Source: an uncultured Agathobacter sp.
GTDB taxonomy: Bacteria; Bacillota; Clostridia; Lachnospirales; Lachnospiraceae
Assembly (NCBI GenBank): GCA_934365945.1
Contig: CAKRNE010000029.1
Location: 1 to 23,154 of the forward strand
Length of the DNA: 23,154 nucleotides
Reading direction: 5' to 3'
Of the stretch, positions 16,225 to 23,106 are shown piece by piece. The position numbers and the translations under genes are program-made. Numbering within the stretch: position 1 is the stretch's first letter; each line of letters starts with the position of its first letter. The notes under the pieces were generated by a model, which was given only the letters and a program-made list of their open reading frames with translations, was not told the origin of the DNA and searched no databases.

Positions 16225-16336
16225 AAAATATGAAAAAGATTAATATGAGTATTTCTTTTGTTTATGTTGTCAGTATATAGGGCAATTGTGAAAATGCTGT
16301 GTTTACTTTCTTACCCTTTTATAAACAAAATCCTAC

Positions 16337-18064
16337 TTATTTAGTTTCACTTAGTAATGCTGCCGTTAGCATTTTTCTGTTAGTTTTGAAATGAAAATAT
16401 GGACGTTTATCTATTTTTCTGATGCTTGCAGGATATTCATGTGGCTCTAAGGTTGCAAATATACTTTCTTTTACATCATCAATGGTTTTATTTTTTTCAA
16501 GAATAACAAAAAGATGAGGAATATAACAACCTTCATGTTCCTGATCCGGGATAAAACAAAAGAATCCGTCTTTAACTCCAGAAACACGTACAATTTTACT
16601 TTCCATACGCATCATATACAGTTCTCCTCCGCCATAACGTACAGTATTGCCACGACCTAATATATAAACAATACCGTCTTTAGACATATAGCCCTTATCT
16701 CCGGTATGAAGCCAGTGTTTTCCATCTTTATGAAGAACGAGAGTTTCTTCTGTAAGCTTTTCTGATGAAAATCCACCGTATTGTAACATTTTAGCAGGAC
16801 AGTCAACACATACTTCACCAATTTCATTATAATTTAACTCTTCCAGAGTTTCAGGATTAAATATGGCAATCGTTGTAGTTGGCATTGGCATTCCTGAGCA
16901 TCCGTCAATAAGCGGAAATGCAGGGTTCGGCAGAGTTAAGTTTGAACAACACTCACTCTGTCCATATCCAACAGTTAAAGGCGCCATACAATTATGCTGA
17001 TGGAAAAATTTTTCAACTTCCTGAAGTCTCTTTTCATTCATTGGTTCAGCACCAATTCCGATTGTTCTTAGATGAGACATATCATAATCATCCGGTATAC
17101 GTTTGCTATTCATAAGAAGCTCACAGAACATAGGAATAAGAGCCCAGTAGTTGGGTTTGAGATTCATAAACTGAACATCTATATCATCTGCAGGACAGTA
17201 CGGATCAAGAACTACATATAATCCAACAGAAAGAGGAAATATAGTTAATGAAACAGTGGCAGCAATTAATGCCGGTGGCAATATCGGGAGCCACCATCTT
17301 TCTTGTATAGGATTAGGTGGAACAAATGTAGACATCTGGTATGCCACGGACACAATATTTGCTGATGAGTGTATTACAAGCTTTGATACACCGGTCGAAC
17401 CACTTGTGTAAGCTTCAAAAACAGGACGATCAGGATTAGGAACTACCATATAATCTTTGATATAAGTCCGTCCACAATTTAGGAAATCACTCCATGTCAT
17501 ATCCTCGGAGTTATTTTCTGTTTTGGCTTCATATAATTTTGCAATATTATTTTTTATATAATCAGGCATTTGTTCTTTGCATGCATAATCGTATGGGGAT
17601 ACTTTTATTATTCGCTTAGCCTGAGTTGTTGAAAGAATAAGCTCTTCATCTTCCGCAGAAATATAATCATGTACAAAGATAACATCTGTGGTAGTCTTGC
17701 GTATTGCAAAGCATAATTCTTCGGCAGTATCATCACGACAAAGTATTGCAGCTCCAATTCTTTCGGCAGCAAATAATAAAATATAATGTGCCGGTACAGC
17801 CTGAAGAAATACCGGAATACGGTCTCCTTCTTCAAATCCCACAGCTTTTAATGCTCTGGCAGTTAAATCAACCTGCTGCCAAAACCATTTGTAAGTGTAT
17901 CTTTTACCATAATATTCAAAAATATATTTGCTTTCGTCATCATTTTTCTCTTTTAGAAAAGCTTCAATATTTTTTGTGGGTTGTTTCATATTACGTACTG
18001 ATTCAGGGTAAAATTTCAACCAAGGTTTATCGATACTGGCTTTTCCAGTAAGTATGTATTCCAT
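16337..18064 (-). CDS. AMP-forming acyl-CoA synthetase-like enzyme (ANL superfamily)
   Basis: Activates a carboxylic acid with ATP to an acyl-adenylate, probably then a CoA thioester. The 575-residue product has the adenylation signatures in order: the phosphate loop YTSGSTGVSK (219-228), VGYGQSECCS (A5), HTGDKGY (A7), a hinge-region GRGNTVRYGGGELY (A8) and a C-terminal lysine K564 in FKTNRKML (A10). There is no carrier-protein domain or signal peptide. The substrate cannot be read from the sequence; length and layout suit fatty or aromatic acids. AAAGGAG lies ten bases before the ATG. It stands alone, with its own promoter, directly downstream of the fliC2 terminator. Confidence 0.85.
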   Translation of the reverse strand: MEYILTGKASIDKPWLKFYPESVRNMKQPTKNIEAFLKEKNDDESKYIFEYYGKRYTYKWFWQQVDLTARALKAVGFEEGDRIPVFLQAVPAHYILLFAAERIGAAILCRDDTAEELCFAIRKTTTDVIFVHDYISAEDEELILSTTQAKRIIKVSPYDYACKEQMPDYIKNNIAKLYEAKTENNSEDMTWSDFLNCGRTYIKDYMVVPNPDRPVFEAYTSGSTGVSKLVIHSSANIVSVAYQMSTFVPPNPIQERWWLPILPPALIAATVSLTIFPLSVGLYVVLDPYCPADDIDVQFMNLKPNYWALIPMFCELLMNSKRIPDDYDMSHLRTIGIGAEPMNEKRLQEVEKFFHQHNCMAPLTVGYGQSECCSNLTLPNPAFPLIDGCSGMPMPTTTIAIFNPETLEELNYNEIGEVCVDCPAKMLQYGGFSSEKLTEETLVLHKDGKHWLHTGDKGYMSKDGIVYILGRGNTVRYGGGELYMMRMESKIVRVSGVKDGFFCFIPDQEHEGCYIPHLFVILEKNKTIDDVKESIFATLEPHEYPASIRKIDKRPYFHFKTNRKMLTAALLSETK

Positions 18065-18134
18065 TTTTTACTATCTCCTTTGAATAAAATAATTCAATCA
18101 ACTCTGATTTTTGGATTCCATGTTAATCTTTTTT

Positions 18135-18162
18135 ATTATATCTATTATTTGATTTTTTACAA
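18135..18162 (-). promoter_or_regulatory. sigma-A promoter of the acyl-CoA-synthetase-like gene
   Basis: TTGTAA (18162-18157), 16 bp, TATAAT (18140-18135) on the minus strand, about 70 bp before the ATG at 18064. Confidence 0.55.
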
Positions 18163-18202
18163 CTGATTTTTCATATCTTATACAACCGCTTTTGCTTTTC
18201 CC

Positions 18203-18231
18203 ACAACAAAAAGAGCTCCTTTCGAGCTCTT
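18203..18231 (-). terminator. intrinsic terminator of fliC2
   Basis: On the minus strand AAGAGCTC (18231-18224), loop GAAAG, GAGCTCTT (18218-18211), then TTTGTTGT. A perfect 8-bp stem 31 bp after the flagellin stop. Unlike the hairpin after fliC1, it has a proper U-tract. Confidence 0.85.
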
Positions 18232-18262
18232 CTTGCTTTGTACAACATTAAATTGTAGATGA

Positions 18263-19654
18263 TTACTGTAAGAGTGAAAGTACACCCTGGTTTGACTGAT
18301 TAGCCTGTGCAAGCATAGACTGTCCAGCCTGTGCAAGAATGTTATTCTTGCTGTAGTTAACCATCTCTTCAGCCATATCTGTATCACGGATACGAGACTC
18401 TGCTGATGTAGTATTCTCAACTACGTTGTCAAGGTTGTTGATTGTGTGCTCAAGTCTGTTCTGAACGGCACCGAGTGATGAACGCTGATCAGATACTTTT
18501 GAGATTGCATCTGCGATTGCATCAATTGCATATGTAGCATCCTGCTCTGTATCAGCCTTGATACCTTTGATTCCAAGACCTGCTGAGCTCATTGAGTCAA
18601 TCTTTACAGAAATCTTGTTTGTTGTATCGGCATCTGCACCTACGTGGAGGTTGAATGATAAAGCATCTTTTATGGAAACAGTTCCTTTTGTGATAGTGAA
18701 AGTACCATCACCATTGCTTGTTACAGTTGCACCGTTATCTGCTCCAATGCTACTTGCTTTTGTTAATTCAGTTGCAATTTTGTTATATGCTTCGGTAGCC
18801 TCTATTGCTCCAGCCGGTGCGGTTCCAGCAACGGCTGCTGTTAGAGTTATTGTATCATTTGCTGTTGCAGTACCAGCTATTGTTACACCCTTGTATGTTC
18901 CTCCAGCCGCTGCAACATCTGGAGTCGTAGTAGTATTACCATTTTTATACCATCCGGCTGTTCCACCACCTGTAGCATCTTTATAAGTAAGAGTTTCATT
19001 AGCTGTACCAGTATATGCATTTCCATTTGTTACTGTTACGTTAGTATTACTTGATGTAGCATTTGCTGCTGTTCCTGTTGTTCCTGCAGCCGCAATTGTA
19101 TATTCCTTGCCAGCAATTGTAACTTTATCATCTGCATTTAATGTCTTATCTAAAGTAAATGTAGTCTGATTTGTATCAAATGAGCCTGCAAAACCAGCAT
19201 CATGTGCATTAAGTGTCTTTGTTGCAGTAGTTCCATCAGTACCCTTTAACAGATACATCTCGTTGAACTTTGTTGTCTCTGATACACGGTCAATTTCTGT
19301 TGAAAGCTGGTCAATCTCATCTTGGATTGCCTTACGATCTGTTGTAGAGTTTGTTCCGTTTGCAGACTGTGTTGCAAGCTCATTCATACGCTGGAGCATT
19401 GAGTGAACCTCTGTGAGGGCACCTTCTGCTGTCTGTACTGCTGAAACACCGTCCTGAGCATTTGTTGAAGCTCTGTCAAGACCCTTGATCTGCTTTCTCA
19501 TCTTCTCAGATATTGTAAGTCCGGCTGCATCATCTGCTGCTCGGTTGATTCTGTAACCTGATGAAAGCTTCTCTGTGCTCTTTGCCTGTGCGCTTGTTGT
19601 TACGTTGAGCATTCTGTTGGCATTTGCTGCCTGCATGTTGTGTTGTACTACCAT
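18263..19654 (-). CDS. fliC: flagellin 2 (463 aa)
   Basis: Second flagellar filament subunit. The start is the ATG at 19654 (MVVQHNMQAANANRML) with AAGGAGG at 19669-19663. Residues 1 to about 140 and the last 95 or so are almost the same as in flagellin 1, including LQRMNELATQSANGTNS and QGVLSLLQ. The centre (about 140-365) is longer by 74 residues overall, rich in Ala, Thr and Gly, and unlike that of flagellin 1. The two filaments would therefore assemble in the same way but show different surfaces. It is the last gene of cassette 2; the sigma-28 promoter of that cassette faces away in this genome copy, so the gene is predicted to be silent or weakly expressed. Confidence 0.97.
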   Translation of the reverse strand: MVVQHNMQAANANRMLNVTTSAQAKSTEKLSSGYRINRAADDAAGLTISEKMRKQIKGLDRASTNAQDGVSAVQTAEGALTEVHSMLQRMNELATQSANGTNSTTDRKAIQDEIDQLSTEIDRVSETTKFNEMYLLKGTDGTTATKTLNAHDAGFAGSFDTNQTTFTLDKTLNADDKVTIAGKEYTIAAAGTTGTAANATSSNTNVTVTNGNAYTGTANETLTYKDATGGGTAGWYKNGNTTTTPDVAAAGGTYKGVTIAGTATANDTITLTAAVAGTAPAGAIEATEAYNKIATELTKASSIGADNGATVTSNGDGTFTITKGTVSIKDALSFNLHVGADADTTNKISVKIDSMSSAGLGIKGIKADTEQDATYAIDAIADAISKVSDQRSSLGAVQNRLEHTINNLDNVVENTTSAESRIRDTDMAEEMVNYSKNNILAQAGQSMLAQANQSNQGVLSLLQ

Positions 19655-19822
19655 AATATAATCCTCCTTGTCCCACACTGTGGGTTATTATGTTTGACCT
19701 CTGGAAATCCTTTTCCCGAGGGTTGTGTAACTGCTTTATGATTGTTTTATTTAAGCAGCTACGATTTTTATAACAAGTGGCTTCCCGGGTGTGGCAGATG
19801 CCACAGCCACCTATTAACATGA
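19655..19822 (-). promoter_or_regulatory. structured flagellin leader with CsrA-type binding sites, copy 2
   Basis: It has the same four hairpins as the leader of fliC1. The first is at 19810-19777, with outer arms GTGGCT/AGCCAC. Compared with copy 1, one C-G pair is replaced by T-A, a compensatory change supporting the stem. The AGCTGCTT/AAGCAGTT hairpin follows. The AGGA-loop hairpin at 19721-19698 is identical in sequence to copy 1, and CCCAC/GTGGG lies at 19684-19672 just before the Shine-Dalgarno. CsrA binding is inferred from this layout. Confidence 0.75.
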
Positions 19823-20092
19823 TTAGTTGCTTTGCGTCTTTTTCTGACGCGCTTTCTCTTTCCAGATGATGCGCTGTATTTCTTTTTGTGCCTCATTGGA
19901 AATCTCTGGGTCAGGATAATATGTATCTTTTCGTTTCGCCGGGTTCGGTTCGTTGTTGGATCTTGCGATATTCAGTTCTTTTGGGGCATCTATCAGTAAT
20001 CGACAGTGCTTTCCTGTTCCTCCCGCGAAAACGATTCGGATATTGTCTCCGATGTTTACATATTGACCTTCCTTTAATGATAATTTGAGCAT
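19823..20092 (-). CDS. csrA: CsrA-family RNA-binding regulator with C-terminal extension, copy 2
   Basis: An 89-residue paralogue of the protein at 6840-7109, aligning end to end without gaps. It keeps IGD (14-16), R31, AP (36-37) and R44, has Leu at position 6 like copy 1, and carries the same type of charged C-terminal tail (NPAKRKDTYYPDPE, then IIWKEKARQKK). GGAGG lies seven bases before the ATG. It lies between invertible segment 2 and fliC2 and is expected to be expressed only when that segment is flipped to ON. Whether the two CsrA copies act on their own flagellin leader or on both cannot be told; the AGGA hairpins are identical, so cross-regulation is likely. Confidence 0.88.
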   Translation of the reverse strand: MLKLSLKEGQYVNIGDNIRIVFAGGTGKHCRLLIDAPKELNIARSNNEPNPAKRKDTYYPDPEISNEAQKEIQRIIWKEKARQKKTQSN

Positions 20093-20144
20093 TTTCTACC
20101 TCCATGCACTAGGGAATAGCTTTGTCCATGCTTTTCCGGATTAT

Positions 20145-20169
20145 GTAACATTTTGTAGTAAAATGTTGC
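20145..20169 (+). repeat. left recombination site of invertible segment 2
   Basis: GTAACATTT, core TGTAGTA, AAATGTTGC. It differs from the reverse complement of the right site only at its second base. The half-sites match those of cassette 1, but the 7-bp core differs. Confidence 0.85.
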
Positions 20170-20269
20170 ATTTTTTCGTAGATAGATAATGGGTCAAAAA
20201 AGAAGTGGATTAAAAAACATCAAATATTTATGTCGATTTAGTTATATTTCATCAAGAAACGTTTTTTCT

Positions 20270-20299
20270 TTGACATGATATGATTAAATTCCGTAAGAT
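20270..20299 (+). promoter_or_regulatory. sigma-A-like promoter inside invertible segment 2
   Basis: TTGACA (20270-20275), 18 bp, TAAGAT (20294-20299). It points the same way as the sigma-28 promoter, so inversion would turn both toward csrA2-fliC2. It has no counterpart in segment 1. Confidence 0.5.
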
Positions 20300-20359
20300 T
20301 AATAAAAAAAAGATAGAGAATGAAAAGAAAATTATTTTTAAAAATTTTTTATTCAGGGG

Positions 20360-20386
20360 TTAAGTTCTGGAAATGGCATCCGATAT
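20360..20386 (+). promoter_or_regulatory. sigma-28 promoter in segment 2, facing away from fliC2
   Basis: TTAA (20360-20363), 15 bp, TCCGATAT (20379-20386), with the same spacing and -10 as the promoter in segment 1. The spacers also share GAAATG. The -10 is 20 bp from the right recombination site, which forms a hairpin with a T-run that could stop this transcript before the recombinase gene. Confidence 0.8.
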
Positions 20387-20406
20387 AGTAGGTGTAAAGC
20401 AAAAAT

Positions 20407-20431
20407 GCAACATTTTACTACAAAATGTTGC
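20407..20431 (-). repeat. right recombination site of invertible segment 2
   Basis: GCAACATTT, core TACTACA, AAATGTTGC: the inverted copy of 20145-20169. It is followed on the plus strand by ATTTTTTCTTTTTT, giving it the form of a rightward intrinsic terminator as well. Confidence 0.85.
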
Positions 20432-20543
20432 ATTTTTTCTTTTTTGAAATTACCATTATTATGTTGCGGATTTTGGATATTCAAGGGAAAGTCTATCACT
20501 CGATATGCGCCTGATAACATTTTCTACTGTAAAGGAGTATTCA

Positions 20544-21122
20544 ATGGGAACTACACAGCCAATCCGAAACAAAGACGAACTAATGGCTTTCAGGATGTAC
20601 TATAAAGACATCCGTCCAAACAGCCGCAATTACTGTTTAATTGTGATGGGATTAAACACAGCACTACGAATCAGTGACCTGCTTAGATTAAAGTGGGACA
20701 ACGTTTACAATTTTGAACATCATGAATTTCGCACTCATTTTCTCATCAATGAGCAAAAGACCGGCAAGAATAACTATGTCACTCTAAACTGCAATGCCAC
20801 CGATGCTCTGAAAGATTATTTCAACGAACGTAATCCAAATGACCATGAATTTATTTTCACCAAGAACACCTGCAGATACCAGCCGATAAGCAGGACTCAG
20901 GCATATCGTATTGTAAAGACTGCCGCCGGCAGAACTGTGCAGGATGAGCACATCAGCTGTCATTCGCTGAGAAAAACGTTTGGCTATCATGCCTGGAAGA
21001 ATGGCACACCTCCCGCTCTGCTCATGGATGTCTACAATCACTCATCATATGAGATTACCCAGCATTATCTGGGGATTGAGCAGGATGAGAGGGATGAGAT
21101 TTTTCTGAAGCTTGAATTATAA
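20544..21122 (+). CDS. FimB/FimE-size tyrosine recombinase (DNA invertase), cassette 2
   Basis: Probably inverts the 20170-20406 segment. The start is the ATG at 20544 (MGTTQPIRNKDELMAFRM), with AAAGGAG seven bases upstream; the open frame reaches back to 20505. The 192 residues carry R42 (TALRISDLL), K72 (EQKTGK), H140/R143 (HSLRKTF), H166 (YNHSS) and Y175 (TQHYLGI). All catalytic residues are intact, so the switch should be active. Most differences from the cassette 1 enzyme fall in residues 79-132, the region between the catalytic Lys and the HxxR. Differences there could affect site recognition, which would fit the different core sequences; this is inference. Confidence 0.92.
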   Translation: MGTTQPIRNKDELMAFRMYYKDIRPNSRNYCLIVMGLNTALRISDLLRLKWDNVYNFEHHEFRTHFLINEQKTGKNNYVTLNCNATDALKDYFNERNPNDHEFIFTKNTCRYQPISRTQAYRIVKTAAGRTVQDEHISCHSLRKTFGYHAWKNGTPPALLMDVYNHSSYEITQHYLGIEQDERDEIFLKLEL

Positions 21123-21128
21123 AAATAT

Positions 21129-21154
21129 AGGGTATAGAAGTTTTTCTATCCCCT
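21129..21154. terminator. hairpin directly after recombinase 2
   Basis: AGGGTATAGAA (21129-21139) pairs with TTCTATCCCCT (21144-21154) with one mismatch. It occupies the place of the recombinase 1 terminator and shares its GGGTATAG, but lacks a rightward T-run. Confidence 0.5.
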
Positions 21155-21206
21155 AATCTGTTTCATCGAGTGTGTGAAACTTTTTCTGTAAATAGCTAAT
21201 AACAGC

Positions 21207-21246
21207 AAGGTCTTCTATGATAAAATATTAAATCATAGAAGACCTT
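21207..21246. terminator. terminator between recombinase 2 and glnK
   Basis: AAGGTCTTCTATGAT (21207-21221) and ATCATAGAAGACCTT (21232-21246) form a perfect 15-bp stem. TTATT follows on the plus strand. It separates the convergent recombinase 2 and amtB-glnK transcripts. Confidence 0.75.
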
Positions 21247-21291
21247 TTATTCCGATAATAAAAATGGATAAATCATTACTGAACAATTATT

Positions 21292-21639
21292 TTAATTCAG
21301 AGCATCATAGCCGCTCTCCTTTGTGCGGATCTTCGTTGCAGAGCGGATCTCGTAGCTGAATATCTTGCCATCTCCGACCTCTCCGGTATATGCTGCCTTC
21401 TGGATAGCCTCAATGGTCTTTTTCTCCCATTCCTCAGATGACACAACTATCTCAAACTTTATCTTCGGCTGCATCACCACATCTACCTCAGTACCACGGA
21501 CAAACTTCTTATATCCTCTCTGTGTTCCACATCCCATAACCTGGGATACTGTAATTCCATTTACATCTATAGCATTCAATGCTTCCTTGACATCCTCAAA
21601 AACCTCCTCACGCACAATAGCCTCAACCTTTATCATCAT
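21292..21639 (-). CDS. glnK: P-II nitrogen regulatory protein
   Basis: Trimeric sensor of 2-oxoglutarate and ATP/ADP that docks on AmtB to control ammonium uptake. It has 115 residues (114 if it starts at the second Met); AGGAGG lies upstream of the first. Counting from the second Met it aligns without gaps to E. coli GlnB: MIKVEAIV, the T-loop RGTEVDVVMQPKIKFEIVV, and the B-loop TGEVGDGKIFSYE. Residue 51, the uridylylated Tyr in Proteobacteria, is Val here, so control by uridylylation at that site is not possible. It lies 99 bp downstream of amtB on the same strand, as expected for a GlnK. Confidence 0.95.
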   Translation of the reverse strand: MMIKVEAIVREEVFEDVKEALNAIDVNGITVSQVMGCGTQRGYKKFVRGTEVDVVMQPKIKFEIVVSSEEWEKKTIEAIQKAAYTGEVGDGKIFSYEIRSATKIRTKESGYDALN

Positions 21640-21738
21640 ATGGCATTCTCCTCCTTATTCTAAAATTTATCTATACAAACACACAGGCAATTCGAATCAT
21701 CTCAACTATCAATACCTGTCAGGTCCGGCATTACCATC

Positions 21739-22983
21739 CTATGAATCAAGTCCATTAAATGTTGGATATGCACTCTCGCCGTGCTCTGAGATATCCAGAC
21801 CTATCTTCTCTTCTCTGTCTGTTACACGGAGTGGTGTGAATAGTCTCACAATTCCAAGACAGATAAGTGTTCCGACTACTGCCACCGCAATAGTAACCAC
21901 AATACCTACAAGCTGCATCAGGAACAACTGTACATCGCCGAATACCAGTCCATCCCAACGAGCTACACTGTTAATCGAGCTCTTTGCAAATAATCCTGTT
22001 GCGATACCGCCCCAGACACCACCGATACCATGACATCCAAATGCGTCAAGTGCATCATCTATCTTCATCTTACCCTTAAGGAATGAGATTGTAAAGCAGC
22101 AGATTGGGCTGACAAGTGCACCGATGATGAATGACGACCAGATTGGTACAAATCCTGCACCAGGTGTTATTGCCACAAGTCCAACTACAAGGCCTGTCGA
22201 TGCACCGACCAGAGTAGGCTTTCCATCCTTTATAACATCTATTATCATCCATGAGAGCATTGCGCTGGCACTGGCAACTGCTGTTGTCATAAATGCATGT
22301 GCTGCAAGACCATTTGCACCAAGGGCACTTCCGGCATTGAAACCGAACCATCCAAACCACAGGATGAATGCGCCGAGTGCTACAAACGGAATATTGTGAA
22401 CCCTGTATGCTGTGTTCTCGTATCCCTTTCTTCTTCCAAGGACGATGGAAAATACAAGGGCGCTCACACCTGAGCTTATATGTACTACATTTCCTCCCGC
22501 AAAATCAACTGAGCCGATTTCTCCAAGGAAACCTCCCTGTCCCCATACCATGTGAGCCATTGGGTAATAAACGATGAACGACCAGAGCATGATGAAAAAA
22601 AACAAAGCCTTGAACTTCACACGTCCAACCAGTGAGCCAGTGATAAGTGCCGGTGTAATCATGGCGAACATCATCTGAAATGCAATGTATACAAGATGAG
22701 GTATATTATCCGCATAAGGACCAGCCTCATTCATCTTAATCCCATTGAGTGCAAACCACTTGAGGTCTCCTATAACCCCTCCATGGTTAGTGCCAAATGA
22801 TAGTGAGTAGCCGAACAGCACCCACATGACAACTGAAAGCCCCATGATTGCCGTACATGCCATGATGGTATTTACAACATTTTTCCTTCTAACAAGGCCT
22901 CCGTAGAAGAATGCAAGTCCGGGTGTCATGAAGAACACCAGAGCCGCACAAATCATAATAAAACCAGTATCTCCTGTATTCAT
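21739..22983 (-). CDS. amtB: ammonium transporter
   Basis: Integral membrane ammonium channel of the Amt/Mep/Rh family. The 414 residues contain about eleven hydrophobic helices beginning at residue 8 (MICAALVFFMTPGLAFFYGG). The twin pore histidines are seen in GGNVVHISSGVSALV and in DAFGCHGIGGVWGG. GRRKGYEN is the usual cytoplasmic loop. The C-terminal tail (VTDREEKIGLDISEHGESAY) is the conserved P-II contact region. GGAGG precedes the ATG by eight bases. It is co-directional with glnK downstream; its promoter and a terminator-like hairpin lie just upstream. Confidence 0.97.
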   Translation of the reverse strand: MNTGDTGFIMICAALVFFMTPGLAFFYGGLVRRKNVVNTIMACTAIMGLSVVMWVLFGYSLSFGTNHGGVIGDLKWFALNGIKMNEAGPYADNIPHLVYIAFQMMFAMITPALITGSLVGRVKFKALFFFIMLWSFIVYYPMAHMVWGQGGFLGEIGSVDFAGGNVVHISSGVSALVFSIVLGRRKGYENTAYRVHNIPFVALGAFILWFGWFGFNAGSALGANGLAAHAFMTTAVASASAMLSWMIIDVIKDGKPTLVGASTGLVVGLVAITPGAGFVPIWSSFIIGALVSPICCFTISFLKGKMKIDDALDAFGCHGIGGVWGGIATGLFAKSSINSVARWDGLVFGDVQLFLMQLVGIVVTIAVAVVGTLICLGIVRLFTPLRVTDREEKIGLDISEHGESAYPTFNGLDS

Positions 22984-23024
22984 GTTTTCTTCCTCCTTAG
23001 TTTATCCTACTTTGTTAATAAAAC

Positions 23025-23064
23025 AAAAAAGACGCCAAACGAACCTTTTGATTCATTTGACGCC
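23025..23064 (-). terminator. terminator-like hairpin in the amtB leader (possible attenuator)
   Basis: On the minus strand GGCGTCAAATGAATC (23064-23050), loop AAAA, GGTTCGTTTGGCGTC (23045-23031), then TTTTTT. The 15-bp stem uses four G-U pairs, so it is stable only as minus-strand RNA. It lies between a strong promoter and amtB, about 40 bp before the start codon. Confidence 0.7.
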
Positions 23065-23077
23065 TTTGTCGTGATTT

Positions 23078-23106
23078 ATAATAGCAGACTTCGAAAAATA
23101 ATGCAA
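23078..23106 (-). promoter_or_regulatory. sigma-A promoter of amtB-glnK
   Basis: TTGCAT (23106-23101), 17 bp, TATTAT (23083-23078) on the minus strand. The transcript would begin near 23071 and run at once into the terminator-like hairpin. Confidence 0.7.

Larger units (their letters stand above)
20170..20406. other. invertible promoter segment 2, in OFF orientation
   Basis: A 237-bp AT-rich non-coding segment between inverted sites. Its plus strand carries, in order, a sigma-A-like promoter, an A/T tract (TTATTTTTAAAAA) and a sigma-28 promoter, all pointing toward the recombinase and away from csrA2-fliC2. The right half is homologous to the minus strand of segment 1; the left part, about 100 bp, has no counterpart there. 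Confidence 0.83.

Noticed and set aside
18558..18986. 142-codon plus-strand frame opposite fliC2 (and similar frames opposite the amtB and polyamine genes)
   Set aside because: Shadow of a repetitive Ala/Thr-rich coding region; the opposite strand has a certain gene.
22984..23106. ANTAR (EutV/NasR-type) antitermination site before amtB
   Set aside because: That site needs two hairpins with six-base loops carrying conserved A and G; here there is one hairpin with an AAAA loop.
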